Shown: positions 11,930-22,349 of the stretch, one piece after another
Position numbering within the stretch: position 1 is the first letter of the stretch
Layout of the letters: each line of letters starts with the position of its first letter
Source: Hexactinellida sp. DTS-2022
Lineage: Eukaryota; Porifera; Hexactinellida
Assembly: GCA_028753945.1 (NCBI GenBank)
Contig: JAPNXP010000004.1
Span: forward strand, 5,332,001 to 5,396,000
Length of the DNA: 64,000 bases
Reading direction: 5' to 3'
The notes under the pieces: model-generated
Told to the model about the DNA's origin: nothing
Seen by the model: only the letters and a program-made list of their open reading frames with translations
The model's database searches: none
Position numbers and translations under genes: made by a program

Positions 11930-12054
11930 CAGTGGATGTCGGTTATAAGAACATCGTCGGGAACTGCATATAGTGTTCTTATAACCGGCATAAATTATAT
12001 AGGGTATATGGCATCCGTTTTCCAGTAGAATGTTCTTATATCCGGTATATACTG
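11930..12054. mobile_element. MITE family D
   Basis: CAGTGGATGTCGGTTATAAG to GGTATATACTG; inverted relative to the D copy at 12345-12469. Confidence 0.85.
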
Positions 12055-12056
12055 TA

Positions 12057-12200
12057 CAGTATACTCCACTTAATAGAGCCACTTGTTAATAGATTTCTCC
12101 GCTTAATGGGGGAAAAATTTCATAGGATTTATAGGACGAAATTACAGTTTGACTCAAAATATTTTCGGAGCAAAGTGACCCTATTAAGCGGAGTCGAATG
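12057..12200. mobile_element. MITE family C
   Basis: Starts CAGTATACTCCACTTAATAG directly after the preceding D element and ends AAGCGGAGTCGAATG; a partial internal block is present. Confidence 0.8.
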
Positions 12201-12344
12201 TAGTACAGTTCCTAAAAAACAGTTCTATTAACAAGCCATAGCCACTGTATTAAGTCCTGACATTAACATTAGTAGTTAGTAATACAGATAGTCCATAGAT
12301 ATCAATGGTACTTTATATGCAGACTTTCATAAATAGAGTTTTTA

Positions 12345-12469
12345 CAGTAGATGCCGGTTATAAGAACATTCTACTGGAAAACGGTTGCCATATACCCTAT
12401 ATAATTTATGCCGGTTATAAGAACATTATATGCAGTTCCCGACAATGTTCTTATAACCGGCATCCACTG
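12345..12469. mobile_element. MITE family D, inverted copy
   Basis: CAGTAGATGCCGGTTATAAG to CCGGCATCCACTG; the reverse-complement partner of 11930-12054. Confidence 0.85.
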
Positions 12470-12626
12470 TATATTATATTACACAAACCTTACTGTATAA
12501 TTGTAACCATGGATTTGAGGCTTAAATATACGATAAATATAAATTATTTATCAATAAACTAAAGTGATATAATAATAGTAACAATAATAAAGTGGAATTA
12601 GCTGCTCAATAAATTTGGTTGTTTTA

Positions 12627-14045
12627 TCAAATCTTTTCCTTATTACTTTCCTTGGCCGATAGAATTTCAAGCTTTTCCTTATTACTTTCCTTGGCCAATA
12701 GAATTTCGAGCTTTTCCTTATCTATTTTCAGAGATTCCAACTCTGGACAGAGAACACCAGCTGTTGCATAATCGCTCACAGCTGATTTGTATAGTTTCAG
12801 TTCCATATTAGCCGCACCTCTACGCGCATACACATTAGCTCTCTGCCTCCGGTTATAATCTACAATCGGAACTAACAGGTTTAGAGCCTGACTACAGTCA
12901 TCAATGCATTCATTATAACGCGCCATTTTCAATAGGCATAATGCTCTGTTAGCAAATACTGAAGGCAGAGTAGTATTTATATTCACCGCTTCGGAATAAG
13001 CGTTATAAGAAGATTGATAATCGCCAGCTTTGTATAACTGGTCGCCTTTGTCTTTCAACCATTGTGGGTTTGTGTTTTGGATGTCATTTGGTTCCAAATC
13101 TGTGTTTGGCTCTAATTTAGGTGTTCGCCTCGCGTCGGCGAGTTTGGCTAGCCATTCATCCTCTTCGGATTTCTTGGATTCTCTTTCAGGTGTAGGGAAG
13201 TACCTTGGGGTAAACTGGCAGTGAATTAGACCCGGTTTTCTAATTGGTTGTTTTTGTGTATTTTCTGGTTGGAAAATGTCTGAATTAGAATTCCCGCTTA
13301 TTTTGGTTGTTTTTTTATTTTTAGATATGTTGGTGTTTTTAGTTTCTTGTTTATTTGTATTTTCGGATTCTAAAACGAAAGTTACGCTTTTCTTCTTTTC
13401 AATAATTGGAGATATTTTTTCATTTTCAATTTTTGATGTTTTTACACTTTCGTCGAGGGCTTGAGTTGCCAATTTTCTTTCCGAATCTTTTTCATTTTCA
13501 ATTTTTGATATTTTTACACTCTCATCCATAGTCCCAGTTCCAGTTTCTTGTTTCAACTCTTCGAGGGCTACAGTCGCCAGTTTTCGTTCTGAATCTTTTA
13601 TATTTTCAATTTTCTTTCTGATATTTGATTCTAAATCAATTTGTTTTGACACCCCTTCCTTTTTCTGTTTGTCCTTCAACTGGGCTCTCTCTGTGACACT
13701 ATTTTCACACCTTTTTTGAGCCTCTTCAAGTGCTTCTTTCCTCTTTTGTTTCATAATTTCTTTATCTTTCTGCAATTCTGATTTCAAATTCACCCATAGT
13801 TGAGATTCAACTTTTTTCAGGTTTATTTGGACATAACCATTACCGATAGTAATCTTACTAAGTTGAGTGTCAATTTTGTGTTTCAAAAGTGCCTCAAATA
13901 AATACGGTGGATATGATACCTTTAGATATTCTGTGGTACAAAAAACATCGACATTTTGAGGTGAACTTCCTTTTAGTGGCAAAATTAGTTCAATAAAATC
14001 TTCACTTTCGGACCAATGGGAATCTTTATCAACTAAAATAGGCAT
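12627..14045 (-). CDS. DNAAF4: Dynein axonemal assembly factor 4 (DYX1C1)
   Basis: A 472-residue single-exon protein. Residues 1 to about 95 form a CS/p23-like domain with the family's LPLKG, DVFCTTEYLKVSYPP and LFEALL motifs. A charged, repetitive linker follows, then the conserved IHCQFTPRYFPTPERES segment and three TPR units (about 330-455: WLKDKGDQLYKAGDY onward). This order matches vertebrate DNAAF4, a co-chaperone that helps HSP90/HSP70 and R2TP-like factors pre-assemble ciliary dynein arms in the cytoplasm; its presence implies motile cilia. The linker carries a duplicated segment containing DSERKLAT and SKIENEK, and the C-terminus a duplicated KLEIL-AKESNKE unit. Length is slightly above the human protein, accounted for by these repeats. 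Confidence 0.96.
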   Translation of the reverse strand: MPILVDKDSHWSESEDFIELILPLKGSSPQNVDVFCTTEYLKVSYPPYLFEALLKHKIDTQLSKITIGNGYVQINLKKVESQLWVNLKSELQKDKEIMKQKRKEALEEAQKRCENSVTERAQLKDKQKKEGVSKQIDLESNIRKKIENIKDSERKLATVALEELKQETGTGTMDESVKISKIENEKDSERKLATQALDESVKTSKIENEKISPIIEKKKSVTFVLESENTNKQETKNTNISKNKKTTKISGNSNSDIFQPENTQKQPIRKPGLIHCQFTPRYFPTPERESKKSEEDEWLAKLADARRTPKLEPNTDLEPNDIQNTNPQWLKDKGDQLYKAGDYQSSYNAYSEAVNINTTLPSVFANRALCLLKMARYNECIDDCSQALNLLVPIVDYNRRQRANVYARRGAANMELKLYKSAVSDYATAGVLCPELESLKIDKEKLEILLAKESNKEKLEILSAKESNKEKI

Positions 14046-14144
14046 AACTATTGGAAAGTTTAATTTGTAAATTTTCTATTATTTTATACTATTGTGTTAT
14101 CAAATCCATGGTTCATTATACTTTTATAGAATTGCAACATTTTT

Positions 14145-14870
14145 TTAAGGCTAAGTTCCTTCTGGAATTCAAAACACTAGTTATCTTCCTTAGTTTGTAT
14201 TCTATTTACTCTCTTTATTATATATCATTTAAAACAAAGTTTGACTCTCTAGCTCATATACATTCCGAGTTACAGCCTGGTATGTGAATCTGGAACTAAA
14301 TGACAAATCATTTAATTTAACATTAATTGAAATTTTACTATTATCAAAGTTACTTTGGAAATTTGGGTAGTTATCAATGCGATGTTAATGCCTATATAGT
14401 TAGTACTAACTTGTAGCACGGGGGCGTCAGACTCCTTTAAGCAATTACGTGTTTACTTTAAATTTTTTCTGTAGTGACTAATCGGAATTTTCAATAAATA
14501 TCTCGAATTCTAAAAATTCCGATTAGTCACTACAGAAAAAATTTAAAGTAAACACGTAATTGCTTAAAGGAGTCTGACGCCCCCGTGCTACTAGTTAGTA
14601 CTAACTATATAGGCATTAACATCGCATTGATAACTACCCAAATTTCCAAAGTAACTTTGATAATAGTAAAATTTCAATTAATGTTAAATTAAATGATTTG
14701 TCATTTAGTTCCATATTCACACACCAGGCTGTAACTCGGAATGTATATGAGCTAGAGAGTCAAACTTTGTTTTAAATGATAGATAATAAAGAGAGTAAAT
14801 AGAATACAAACTAAGGAAGATAACAAGGGTTTTGAATTCCAGAAGGAACTTAGCCTTAAGAAATTTTAGG
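14145..14870. repeat. Large near-perfect palindrome (foldback)
   Basis: Two arms of about 350 bp (14145-14495 and 14513-14870) are near-identical inverted copies separated by only ~17 bp. The inner arm ends read GACTAATCGGAATTTT and AAAATTCCGATTAGTC; the outer ends share AAGGCTAAGTTCCTTCTGG and its inverse. It lies between the divergent DNAAF4 and ZDHHC genes. No coding content and no clear target duplication are visible; it may be a foldback transposon or a local inverted duplication. Confidence 0.9.
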
Positions 14871-15261
14871 ATTTCACTAATTAAACTTTTATTGATTCTT
14901 ATATGTTTTCAAGTCAGTAAATAGCCATTATTGCTTTAATTAATTAAATGGATTCATTCCTCAAAAAAATTGTAATGGAATTCGTCATAAAAAAGGTATT
15001 TTTGGGGTTTTCAATCAATTACACTGATTTTTAATTTAGTAATTCAGATAGACTAAGAATCGGTGTTTAATTAAAACTCGAACTAAATTGATAAGAATAA
15101 GAAAGGTAATTTTGAAAGGAAATTTTCTAGGCGCCAGAAAATCGAAAGATTCCTAAAATTAGACATCCTATGTCACGCTTTTTGGCTTCTATAATATAGA
15201 AAGGATGTCTGTCACACAGTGGTTAACCCTTTGGAATTAACTATCTATTCTTTTATATATA

Positions 15262-15401
15262 CAGTAGAACCTCGTTAGTAGGAACACCAGGGGACCGTCA
15301 AATGCGCTCGCCTTATCTGGAATTCGTATTAACCAATATCATTTGTATTGAAAGGCTTTGAAGGGGACTGAAATAGTGTTCGAACTAACGAGGTTCTACT
15401 G
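15262..15401. mobile_element. MITE family A
   Basis: Complete inverted ends CAGTAGAACCTCGTTAGTAG / ACGAGGTTCTACTG next to TA. Confidence 0.85.
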
Positions 15402-15407
15402 TATATA

Positions 15408-15514
15408 CAGTCGACTCGACTCCGCTTAAGAGAGCCACCGGTTAATAGATTTCTCCGCTTAATCGGGTCAAAGCAACCTGGTCCCGAGGTGACTCTATTA
15501 AGCGGAGTCGACTG
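15408..15514. mobile_element. MITE family C, minimal form
   Basis: 107 bp, no internal unit, 6 bp after the preceding A element and ending 41 bp before the ZDHHC start codon. Confidence 0.85.
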
Positions 15515-15555
15515 TATTCCTAATTAGATTTCAACTAATTCAATAGATCTACAGG

Positions 15556-16440
15556 ATGCAGAATCTTCTAATTGGAATCATGAACTTCGCTTGTTATGTT
15601 CCTCTAAAATTCATGCGCGTTACACCTAAAAATACCATAGCATGGGTTATGAGGGGGATTCATTTTAGTACAAATGCATATTGTACTTATATTGCATTAA
15701 GTGAACCGTTATCGCCATTATATCTCTCAATGCAAGTTGGATCTTATTATTTTAAGATTTTCTTCTTTCTTCAATGTTTGACGCAGTTATTCTACTTAAT
15801 AGCAACATTCCTAAACCCAGGTTATGTAACTAAGGAAGAGATGTTGTTAGATCGAGCTGAAACAACTTCTAAAAATAGCGAAATTGATATTGAATCTGGC
15901 GAGCGCGCTTTTAGAGTCTTGAAAGAAAAACCGAGTTTTAATATGAAAGAAAGGGAATTTTGTGAGCCCTGTGGTTGGTCAATACCACTTCGAGCCATCC
16001 ATTGTCGAACGTGTGAGAAATGTGTCCGTAGATATGACCACCATTGTCCGTGGCTTGGAAACTGTGTTGGTGAACGAAATTATCGGTTTTTCTATATTTT
16101 CGCGATTTTCCAGTCTTTTGTAATATTCATGCTGACACATGCTACTTATTATTCATTTTATGACACTGTAACAAATTGGTTTTGGTTTCATAAGTATTTG
16201 ATATTATCCATGGTTTTTCTAAGTGTTTGTACTCCTACTGCCATTGCCATAATGCTATTCCATAACTATTTAATTGTATCCGGACAAACAACGTATGAAT
16301 TAGTGAAACATTCGAAAATACCGTATTTGCAGTCATTTCCCAATGGAGTAAGCCCTTTTAACAGAGGAATTATTATGAATTATTATCTGATGTTAATTAG
16401 ATGGAGACCTATATTGTGGGAGAGTTTGTATGCTATATAG
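15556..16440 (+). CDS. ZDHHC12: DHHC protein S-palmitoyltransferase, ZDHHC12-like
   Basis: A 294-residue single-exon integral membrane enzyme. Hydrophobic segments at about 28-50 and 62-88 precede a cytosolic cysteine-rich domain (136-185) with the zinc-binding pattern CEPC...HCRTCEKC and the catalytic YDHHC (Cys164), then PWLGNCVGERNYRFF. Two more membrane segments follow (about 183-205 and 215-245), then TTYEL, the conserved TTxE motif. The C-terminus (FNRGIIMNY...RPILWESLY) matches the vertebrate ZDHHC12 tail (FDRG...WETLW), which is why that subfamily is chosen. The enzyme transfers palmitate to protein cysteines, probably at ER/Golgi membranes. Confidence 0.92.
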   Translation: MQNLLIGIMNFACYVPLKFMRVTPKNTIAWVMRGIHFSTNAYCTYIALSEPLSPLYLSMQVGSYYFKIFFFLQCLTQLFYLIATFLNPGYVTKEEMLLDRAETTSKNSEIDIESGERAFRVLKEKPSFNMKEREFCEPCGWSIPLRAIHCRTCEKCVRRYDHHCPWLGNCVGERNYRFFYIFAIFQSFVIFMLTHATYYSFYDTVTNWFWFHKYLILSMVFLSVCTPTAIAIMLFHNYLIVSGQTTYELVKHSKIPYLQSFPNGVSPFNRGIIMNYYLMLIRWRPILWESLYAI

Positions 16441-16680
16441 TCGGAATTGGAACTATTTTAGGTGTTAGTTTCATATTATATTGTATGGTTTATTCATAAT
16501 TTTTGTTATTTGTTTTAGTTTATTTTTGATTAAATGTATTTTGTAATATGTGTAGGTCAATTTTATGTATTAAAAAATCAACTTGAAATTTTATCCTTCC
16601 TGATTAAAAATAATTTTTTTAAATAAATATAAAGGTTTAATACATTCAATAAATCTAAACAGGTAAATAATACAAACAAA

Positions 16681-17856
16681 CTAGTAAATGTAAACAACAT
16701 CATCATAACAAGCACAAATAATATTATTATTATTATCAACAGCTATTCCGCAAGGATTACTCTCACAAACTATTTTGTGTATTAACTGTCCATAAATTGT
16801 AAATATTTGTATTAACTTACTGACATAATCGCTAACAATAATATTATTATTCAAATCAAAACACAAATGAATAGTACCAGTTCCATTATCTAATTTCATA
16901 AAACTTCTAATTATGTCACCTGTTTTTGTGAATATATGTATGTTATTAATCTTATTATTGTCTGCTACAAAAATGTTGTTATTGTTTATTTTCACATCAC
17001 GGGGGGATTTGAGTTCACCTTTTCCTATTTCTCTAACAAATTTCAATTCTGAATTTAAGACTGCTATTCTATTATTGCTACGATCTGCCACTAACACCTC
17101 TCCATTTGAATCTACTGTTATGCCAAATGGCAAAGCCAGATCTCTTATAGTACTCTGACAAACAAATTTATTGTTTGTTATTTGGAACTTAAGTACAGCA
17201 CTTTGAATAAAATCACTAACAAACAACCATTTGTCATAGAGTGCTATGGAGTGTGGCCTATATAGATATTCCTTACCAAATTCCGCTATGAACTTACCAG
17301 CTGTTGAGAATATCTGAATTCTGCCATTATTCGTGTCAGCAATGTAGATACTCTCATTTCTGTAAAGAGCTAAACCAGAAGGCAGGTAAAACTCTCCTTT
17401 CTTGTTTCCTTTCTTCCCGAATTTTCTGACAGGATTAATCTTCTTTCTGTAAGGTTCTGTTACCTCATAAACAGTTCCAAATCCCCTCAGCTGTTCCAGG
17501 AGAGATTCCAATCGCTCAGTACTGAATCCAGGGAAAGGGACTGGAGTTGGCTTTTCGAATATCTTTTGCTCATTTTCCAAATTCTTGATTTGATTGTCTT
17601 TCAGTTTGACAATTGGATTTTGCTGTATACTCACCTCCATGAGTTGTGAAATTAACTTTTGAATGTCTGACACTTGTTTGCTTCGTGTCTTTTCCTTGTT
17701 GAGATAGTCCAGCCTCATGTCATTCAGCTGGACTAGCAACTGGTCTCTCCTCTCAGTCGCTGTTCCAATTATTCTATCAAAGGTAGAACGGATCAGCTGT
17801 TCCACTTCAATGAAGGTGTTAATTGGGAGCTCGCTTTGTGGGAATCTTTCTGCCAT
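16681..17856 (-). CDS. Coiled-coil + NHL-propeller protein (pair 1, left)
   Basis: 391 residues from MAERFPQSELP; an in-frame upstream ATG would add 12 residues, but the shared start of both paralogues favours this one. Residues about 10-115 are helical/coiled coil (EVEQLIRSTFDRIIGTATER onward). After a conserved EKPTPVPFPGF linker, residues about 150-390 form NHL-type beta-propeller blades (for example LPSGLALYRNESIYIADTNN). It looks like a TRIM/TRIM71-type protein without RING or B-box; such propellers bind protein or RNA, but no partner can be named. It is head-to-head with, and roughly 80% identical by eye to, the gene at 18955-20130. Confidence 0.88.
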   Translation of the reverse strand: MAERFPQSELPINTFIEVEQLIRSTFDRIIGTATERRDQLLVQLNDMRLDYLNKEKTRSKQVSDIQKLISQLMEVSIQQNPIVKLKDNQIKNLENEQKIFEKPTPVPFPGFSTERLESLLEQLRGFGTVYEVTEPYRKKINPVRKFGKKGNKKGEFYLPSGLALYRNESIYIADTNNGRIQIFSTAGKFIAEFGKEYLYRPHSIALYDKWLFVSDFIQSAVLKFQITNNKFVCQSTIRDLALPFGITVDSNGEVLVADRSNNRIAVLNSELKFVREIGKGELKSPRDVKINNNNIFVADNNKINNIHIFTKTGDIIRSFMKLDNGTGTIHLCFDLNNNIIVSDYVSKLIQIFTIYGQLIHKIVCESNPCGIAVDNNNNIICACYDDVVYIY

Positions 17857-18206
17857 TTGATTTGTGTTTGTTGTTTGTTTTATTATCATCAAATCACTTA
17901 TTCCTTATTTATATGAATTTATGGGATTATTTTAGTTCCATAACGGGATTTGGAAATGGAACTGAAACTGTTAGGAAGTTGTTTGATACAATCTCCTTAC
18001 TGAAACTCGGATGACTAATATCGTTAAATAATTACGTATAATTTCAAACTATTTCTGTTCAATTTCAGTATCATTGTTCCTATTATCTCTATAGATAGTA
18101 TCAATACTATATAGCTATATGGGAATATATTGTCTTGTTAGCCAAATTCCTAGTAACCAATCTTGCTTCTAAGTATTTAATGATTATCCGAAATGTAAGT
18201 GTAAAG
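16681..18206 (-). repeat. Left arm of a ~1.5-kb inverted repeat (NHL pair 1)
   Basis: The NHL gene plus about 350 bp of its upstream DNA is repeated in inverse orientation at 18605-20130. The arms are separated by ~400 bp that include a family C MITE. Shared upstream DNA means both copies kept the same promoter region. Confidence 0.88.
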
Positions 18207-18376
18207 CCCTTAGCAATGCTTATGGTTGTTTGGAATGTTTTAATCATTCTTTATATTAATGAATGATGAGCTGTTGATAATAATATTATTTGTGTTTGTT
18301 TACATTTTCTAATTGTAAATACAGTTAACTAACTCCATTTATAAACAAGTCCAAGGGATACTATTTACTTTGATAT

Positions 18377-18479
18377 ATAGTATACTCCGTTTAATAGAGC
18401 CACCGGTTTATAGATTTCCCCACTTAATCGGGTCAAACTACCTGGAACAAAACTGACCCTATTAAACGGAGTCAACTGT
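18377..18479. mobile_element. MITE family C, minimal form
   Basis: TAGTATACTCCGTTTAATAG to AAACGGAGTCAACTG, lying in the spacer of the NHL inverted repeat; no internal unit. Confidence 0.8.
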
Positions 18480-18604
18480 ATGTGTATATTAAACCCGTCA
18501 AACCACAGTAACAACTCTTTAAAAGTATTTTACACAAATCAAATATTTAATATTATTTTTTTGCAAAATATTTCATATGATCCTTTTTGCAAAAATAATT
18601 TTGT

Positions 18605-20130
18605 TTAAATTTACATTTCGGATAATCATTAAATTCTTAGAAGCAAGATTAGTTACTATGAATTTGGCTAACAAGACAATATATTTCCATATAGCTATAG
18701 TATTGATGCTATCTAATATAGAGATAATAGGAACAAATGATACTGAAATTGAACAGAAATAGCTTGAAATTCTACGTAATTATTTAACGATATTAGTCAT
18801 CCGAGTTTCAGTAAGGAGATTGTATCAAGCCACTTCCTAACAGTTTCAGTTCCATTTCCAAATCCCGTTATGGAACTAAAATAATCCCATAAATTCATAT
18901 AAATAAGGAATAAGTGATTTGATGATAATAATAAAACAAACAACAACAAATCGAATGGCTGAAAGATTCCCACAAAGCGAGCTCCCAATTAACACCTTCA
19001 TTAAAGTGGAACAGCTGATCCGTTCTACCTTTGATAGAATAATTGGAACAGCGACTGAGAGGAGAGACCAGTTGCTAATCCAACTGAATGACATGAGGCT
19101 GGACTATCTCAACAAGGAAGAGACACGAAGCAAACAAGTGTCAGAAATAGACAAGATGATAAAACAACTCAACCAGATGAATATCCAGCAAAATCCAATT
19201 GTCAAAATGCAAGAGGATCAAATCAAGAATCTGGAAGAACAAAAAAATAAATACGAAAAGCCAACTCCAGTCCCTTTCCCTGGATTCAGTACTGAGGGTT
19301 TGGAATCTCTCATGAAACAGCTGAGGGGATTTGGAACTGTTTATGAGGTAACAGAACCTTACAGAGAGAAGATTAATCATGTCAGGAAATTCGGGAAGGA
19401 AGGAAACAAAAAAGGAGAGTTGAAGCATCCTTCTGGTTTAACTCTTTACAGAAATGAGAGTATCTACATTGCTGACACAAATAATGGCAGAATTCAGATA
19501 TTCTCAACAGCTGGTAAGTTCATAGCGGAATTTGGTAAGGAACAACTACATAGCCCCTACTCCATAGCACTCTATGACAAATGGGTGTTTGTTAGTGATT
19601 TTCTTCAAAATGCTGTATTTAAGTTCCAAATAACAAACAATAAATTTGTTTGTCAAAGTGCTGAAGGAGATCTGTTTTTGCCTTCTGGCATAACAGTAAA
19701 TACAAATGGAGAGGTGTTAGTGGCAGATCATAATAATGATAGAATAGCAGTCTTAAATTCAGAATTGAAATTTGTTAGACAAATAGGAAAAGATAAACTC
19801 AAATTGCCACGTGATGTGAAAATAAACAATAACAATATTTTTGTAGCAGACAATAATGAGATTAATAACATACATATATTCACAAAAACAGGTGACATAA
19901 TTGGAAGTTTTATAAAATTAGATAATGGAACTGGTGCTATTCATTTGAGTTTTGATTTTTATGATAATATTATTGTTAGCGATTGTGTCAGTAAGTCAAT
20001 ACAAATATTTACAATTGAAGGACAGTTAATACACAAAATAGTTTGTAAGAGTTATCCAAGAGGAATAGCTGTTGATAATAATAATAATATTATTTGTGTT
20101 TGTAATGATTGTGTTGTTTATATTTACTAG
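18605..20130 (+). repeat. Right arm of the ~1.5-kb inverted repeat (NHL pair 1)
   Basis: Reverse-complement partner of 16681-18206. The upstream part keeps shared blocks such as TTCAGTAAGGAGATTGTATC. Confidence 0.88.
18955..20130 (+). CDS. Coiled-coil + NHL-propeller protein (pair 1, right)
   Basis: 391 residues from MAERFPQSELP, with an alternative in-frame ATG at 18922. Same layout as its partner: helical N-terminus, EKPTPVPFPGF linker, NHL blades (HPSGLTLYRNESIYIADTNN and successors) and an identical-style Asn-rich C-terminal blade ending DCVVYIY. Differences are spread along the whole protein. Single exon, no RING. Function unknown; it probably shares a regulatory region with the divergent copy. 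Confidence 0.88.
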   Translation: MAERFPQSELPINTFIKVEQLIRSTFDRIIGTATERRDQLLIQLNDMRLDYLNKEETRSKQVSEIDKMIKQLNQMNIQQNPIVKMQEDQIKNLEEQKNKYEKPTPVPFPGFSTEGLESLMKQLRGFGTVYEVTEPYREKINHVRKFGKEGNKKGELKHPSGLTLYRNESIYIADTNNGRIQIFSTAGKFIAEFGKEQLHSPYSIALYDKWVFVSDFLQNAVFKFQITNNKFVCQSAEGDLFLPSGITVNTNGEVLVADHNNDRIAVLNSELKFVRQIGKDKLKLPRDVKINNNNIFVADNNEINNIHIFTKTGDIIGSFIKLDNGTGAIHLSFDFYDNIIVSDCVSKSIQIFTIEGQLIHKIVCKSYPRGIAVDNNNNIICVCNDCVVYIY

Positions 20131-21423
20131 TTTGTTTGTATTATGTACCTGATTATACTATATAGCAATATGAAATATTTGTATTTACTATTTGTTAATT
20201 ATCAAAATATTATGGTGTTATGAGTCCTTCAGTTTCACTTTTTTAAATTGTAAACCACACCTTTAAAATTCATATTATAAATTAGTAAGCATACTTGTTT
20301 ACCTATAATACTTGTTGGATACAAGTCTCTAGGTTGATTTTGAATTTTGATGAATTTGTTTACCTATTTGTGTAAACAACACAACAAATATTAATATTTA
20401 CTATAGGTTAAAAAAGGGTTAAAAAAGGTTTGGAATCACTGCTCTAGGTTAATTTTGAATTTTCAATAATTTTTTCCCAGATTTAGACTGTGTCAAGATT
20501 TGATGAAAATTTAATGAAATTTCATGAAATTGCACACTTTGTATGGGAATTGGGAACAATCTCAATTTTCGTTCGCCTATAAATTTTCGTTCAAATTTAC
20601 GCGCCAGGATGAAACCTTGACCATACATTAGTTTATTTCCATAACGAGATTTATTGGAACTGAGTGTGATAATGTGATTTGTTATAATCTTACATCTACA
20701 CTTTATTGCTTTGTATTTTAAATCTAATCAGAAATTCTATGTAATTTCTAATCAAAGTAGTATGAATGATTTAATAGATGGAAACCTCGATATTTAAGTT
20801 ACTGTTACTAGTACCAATAATTTAAAATTAAAGAGAATTTGATTCGCTATTACTTTGTCATTGGATTATTAATTTATGTAAATTTATTGCTACAGTGTGT
20901 CTCGGGCCATCGTATACTAGTGGCACAAAGATATTTTAATGAGTAAAAAGGCAGTGAGATTAGAACTGGGCCACTATAGTACAGTCAGTACAGTAAAAAA
21001 CTTAATTAATTCCTTTATTTGAATAAATTCGTGATTTGATTTGTGTAGGTCTTTTATTAAATTTCTTCTTTTCCAAGGAAAATACTATACTAAACAGTCT
21101 TATTTTGCAAAAAAGCACTGTCCCAAAATGCATAATTTCCGCCAGATTTCATAAACTTTTATTGGTCAAATTCCATCTATTTTTCAATAAAGAATAAACT
21201 CCTACACATATTTAATTAATAAACTTTGTATTGAGAAATTTATTCATATTTTGAGCGCCATTTCTATAGGCACAAATTCTAAATGAATTCCAGTTACTTT
21301 CTCCTGTCTATGAGAGATGGATATACCAGGCTGAACCAGCCAATAAGAATGCACTTATATTATATGCATAATTACAATTTGCATTAGAACAAAGGCGCTA
21401 TTTAAATTATTCAAATAAATATA

Positions 21424-21527
21424 CAATAGAACCTCGTTAGTTAATACTAACACCAACGGACGTTAATATCTGTTCGCTTTATCGGGAGTTCGTATTAACC
21501 GTGTTCGTACTAACGAGGTTCTACTTG
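21424..21527. mobile_element. MITE family A
   Basis: CAATAGAACCTCGTTAGTTA start and an ACGAGGTTCTACTTG end; mildly diverged. Confidence 0.8.
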
Positions 21528-22184
21528 TATTCAGAAAACATGAGTATTAAATATACTTTAAACAAAGTAGAGTTTATTATATTCCGACTTACATTATAAT
21601 TTTAAATACGTATGTATTTGTTATATAATTTTGTCATAAAACTCCATTATTGGTTAAATGAATACATATTTAGCTTGGCTTTATACCAATAAGGGTGCCC
21701 AATTAAGGAGGTGTCCGTTTAAGTGTAATTTAATAATTCATGACTCATAATGAGTTTATTACAATTACGTTCAAGGACTTGTAAAAATTCCCATTCAAAT
21801 AAAAGTTCCTTTCGATGTACAACTCACTTCAAATATTTTCTTATAAGATTACATAGATATGGATACTCACAATTTGGGAGATTACAACTGACATAATCTA
21901 AATTATTCAAAAATAATTCCTATATGATACTAAAATTTCCTATCCTACTTTCATGACATAATAGTATGTCTCGTTCGTAATATTATATTAGCAAATAGTT
22001 CATTTTATAGCCCAATTATTCCCTTTTATAGGCAAATGATTTTAGAATTAAACTTGACAATGTTTGCCGGTTAAACTATATTATTTGGAGTTAATAATAA
22101 TGGTAGGAAAATTGTGTCATATTTCCAAGATATTTCCATGCATTTATTTTATCACATTTTGACTAGGAATATGCATTAGCACTA

Positions 22185-22349
22185 CAGTGGTATTCGCTTA
22201 ATACAATATAATATTGCTCTATTAGCAAGTTATTTCAGTCCCCAAGCGAGCATTTAATGTTAATTCTGTTCCTCTAATAGCAAGTTCGCCTATTAACAAG
22301 CAAATTTAATGCAAAATTCGACTTGCTATTTATTACGCGAACACCACTG
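22185..22349. mobile_element. MITE family F
   Basis: CAGTGGTATTCGCTTAATAC and the inverted end CGCGAACACCACTG, with the interior blocks CAGTCCCCAAGCGAGCATTT and TAATAGCAAGTTCGCC. Confidence 0.85.

Larger units (their letters stand above)
11802..12626. other. Intergenic MITE cluster
   Basis: Apart from the three MITEs listed here, only AT-rich sequence is seen. The calpain and DNAAF4 genes converge on this stretch, so it holds both 3' ends. Confidence 0.6.
14871..15555. other. Intergenic region upstream of the palmitoyltransferase
   Basis: AT-rich sequence with a fragment of the dispersed TATGTCACG repeat (about 15170) and the two MITEs listed next. The sequence directly before the ATG (ATAGATCTACAG) could also be the end of a 5'-UTR intron. 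Confidence 0.5.

Noticed and set aside
17823-18014. Frames antisense to the NHL starts, also at 18797-18988
   Set aside because: They match each other only because the DNA is an inverted repeat; no independent evidence of coding.
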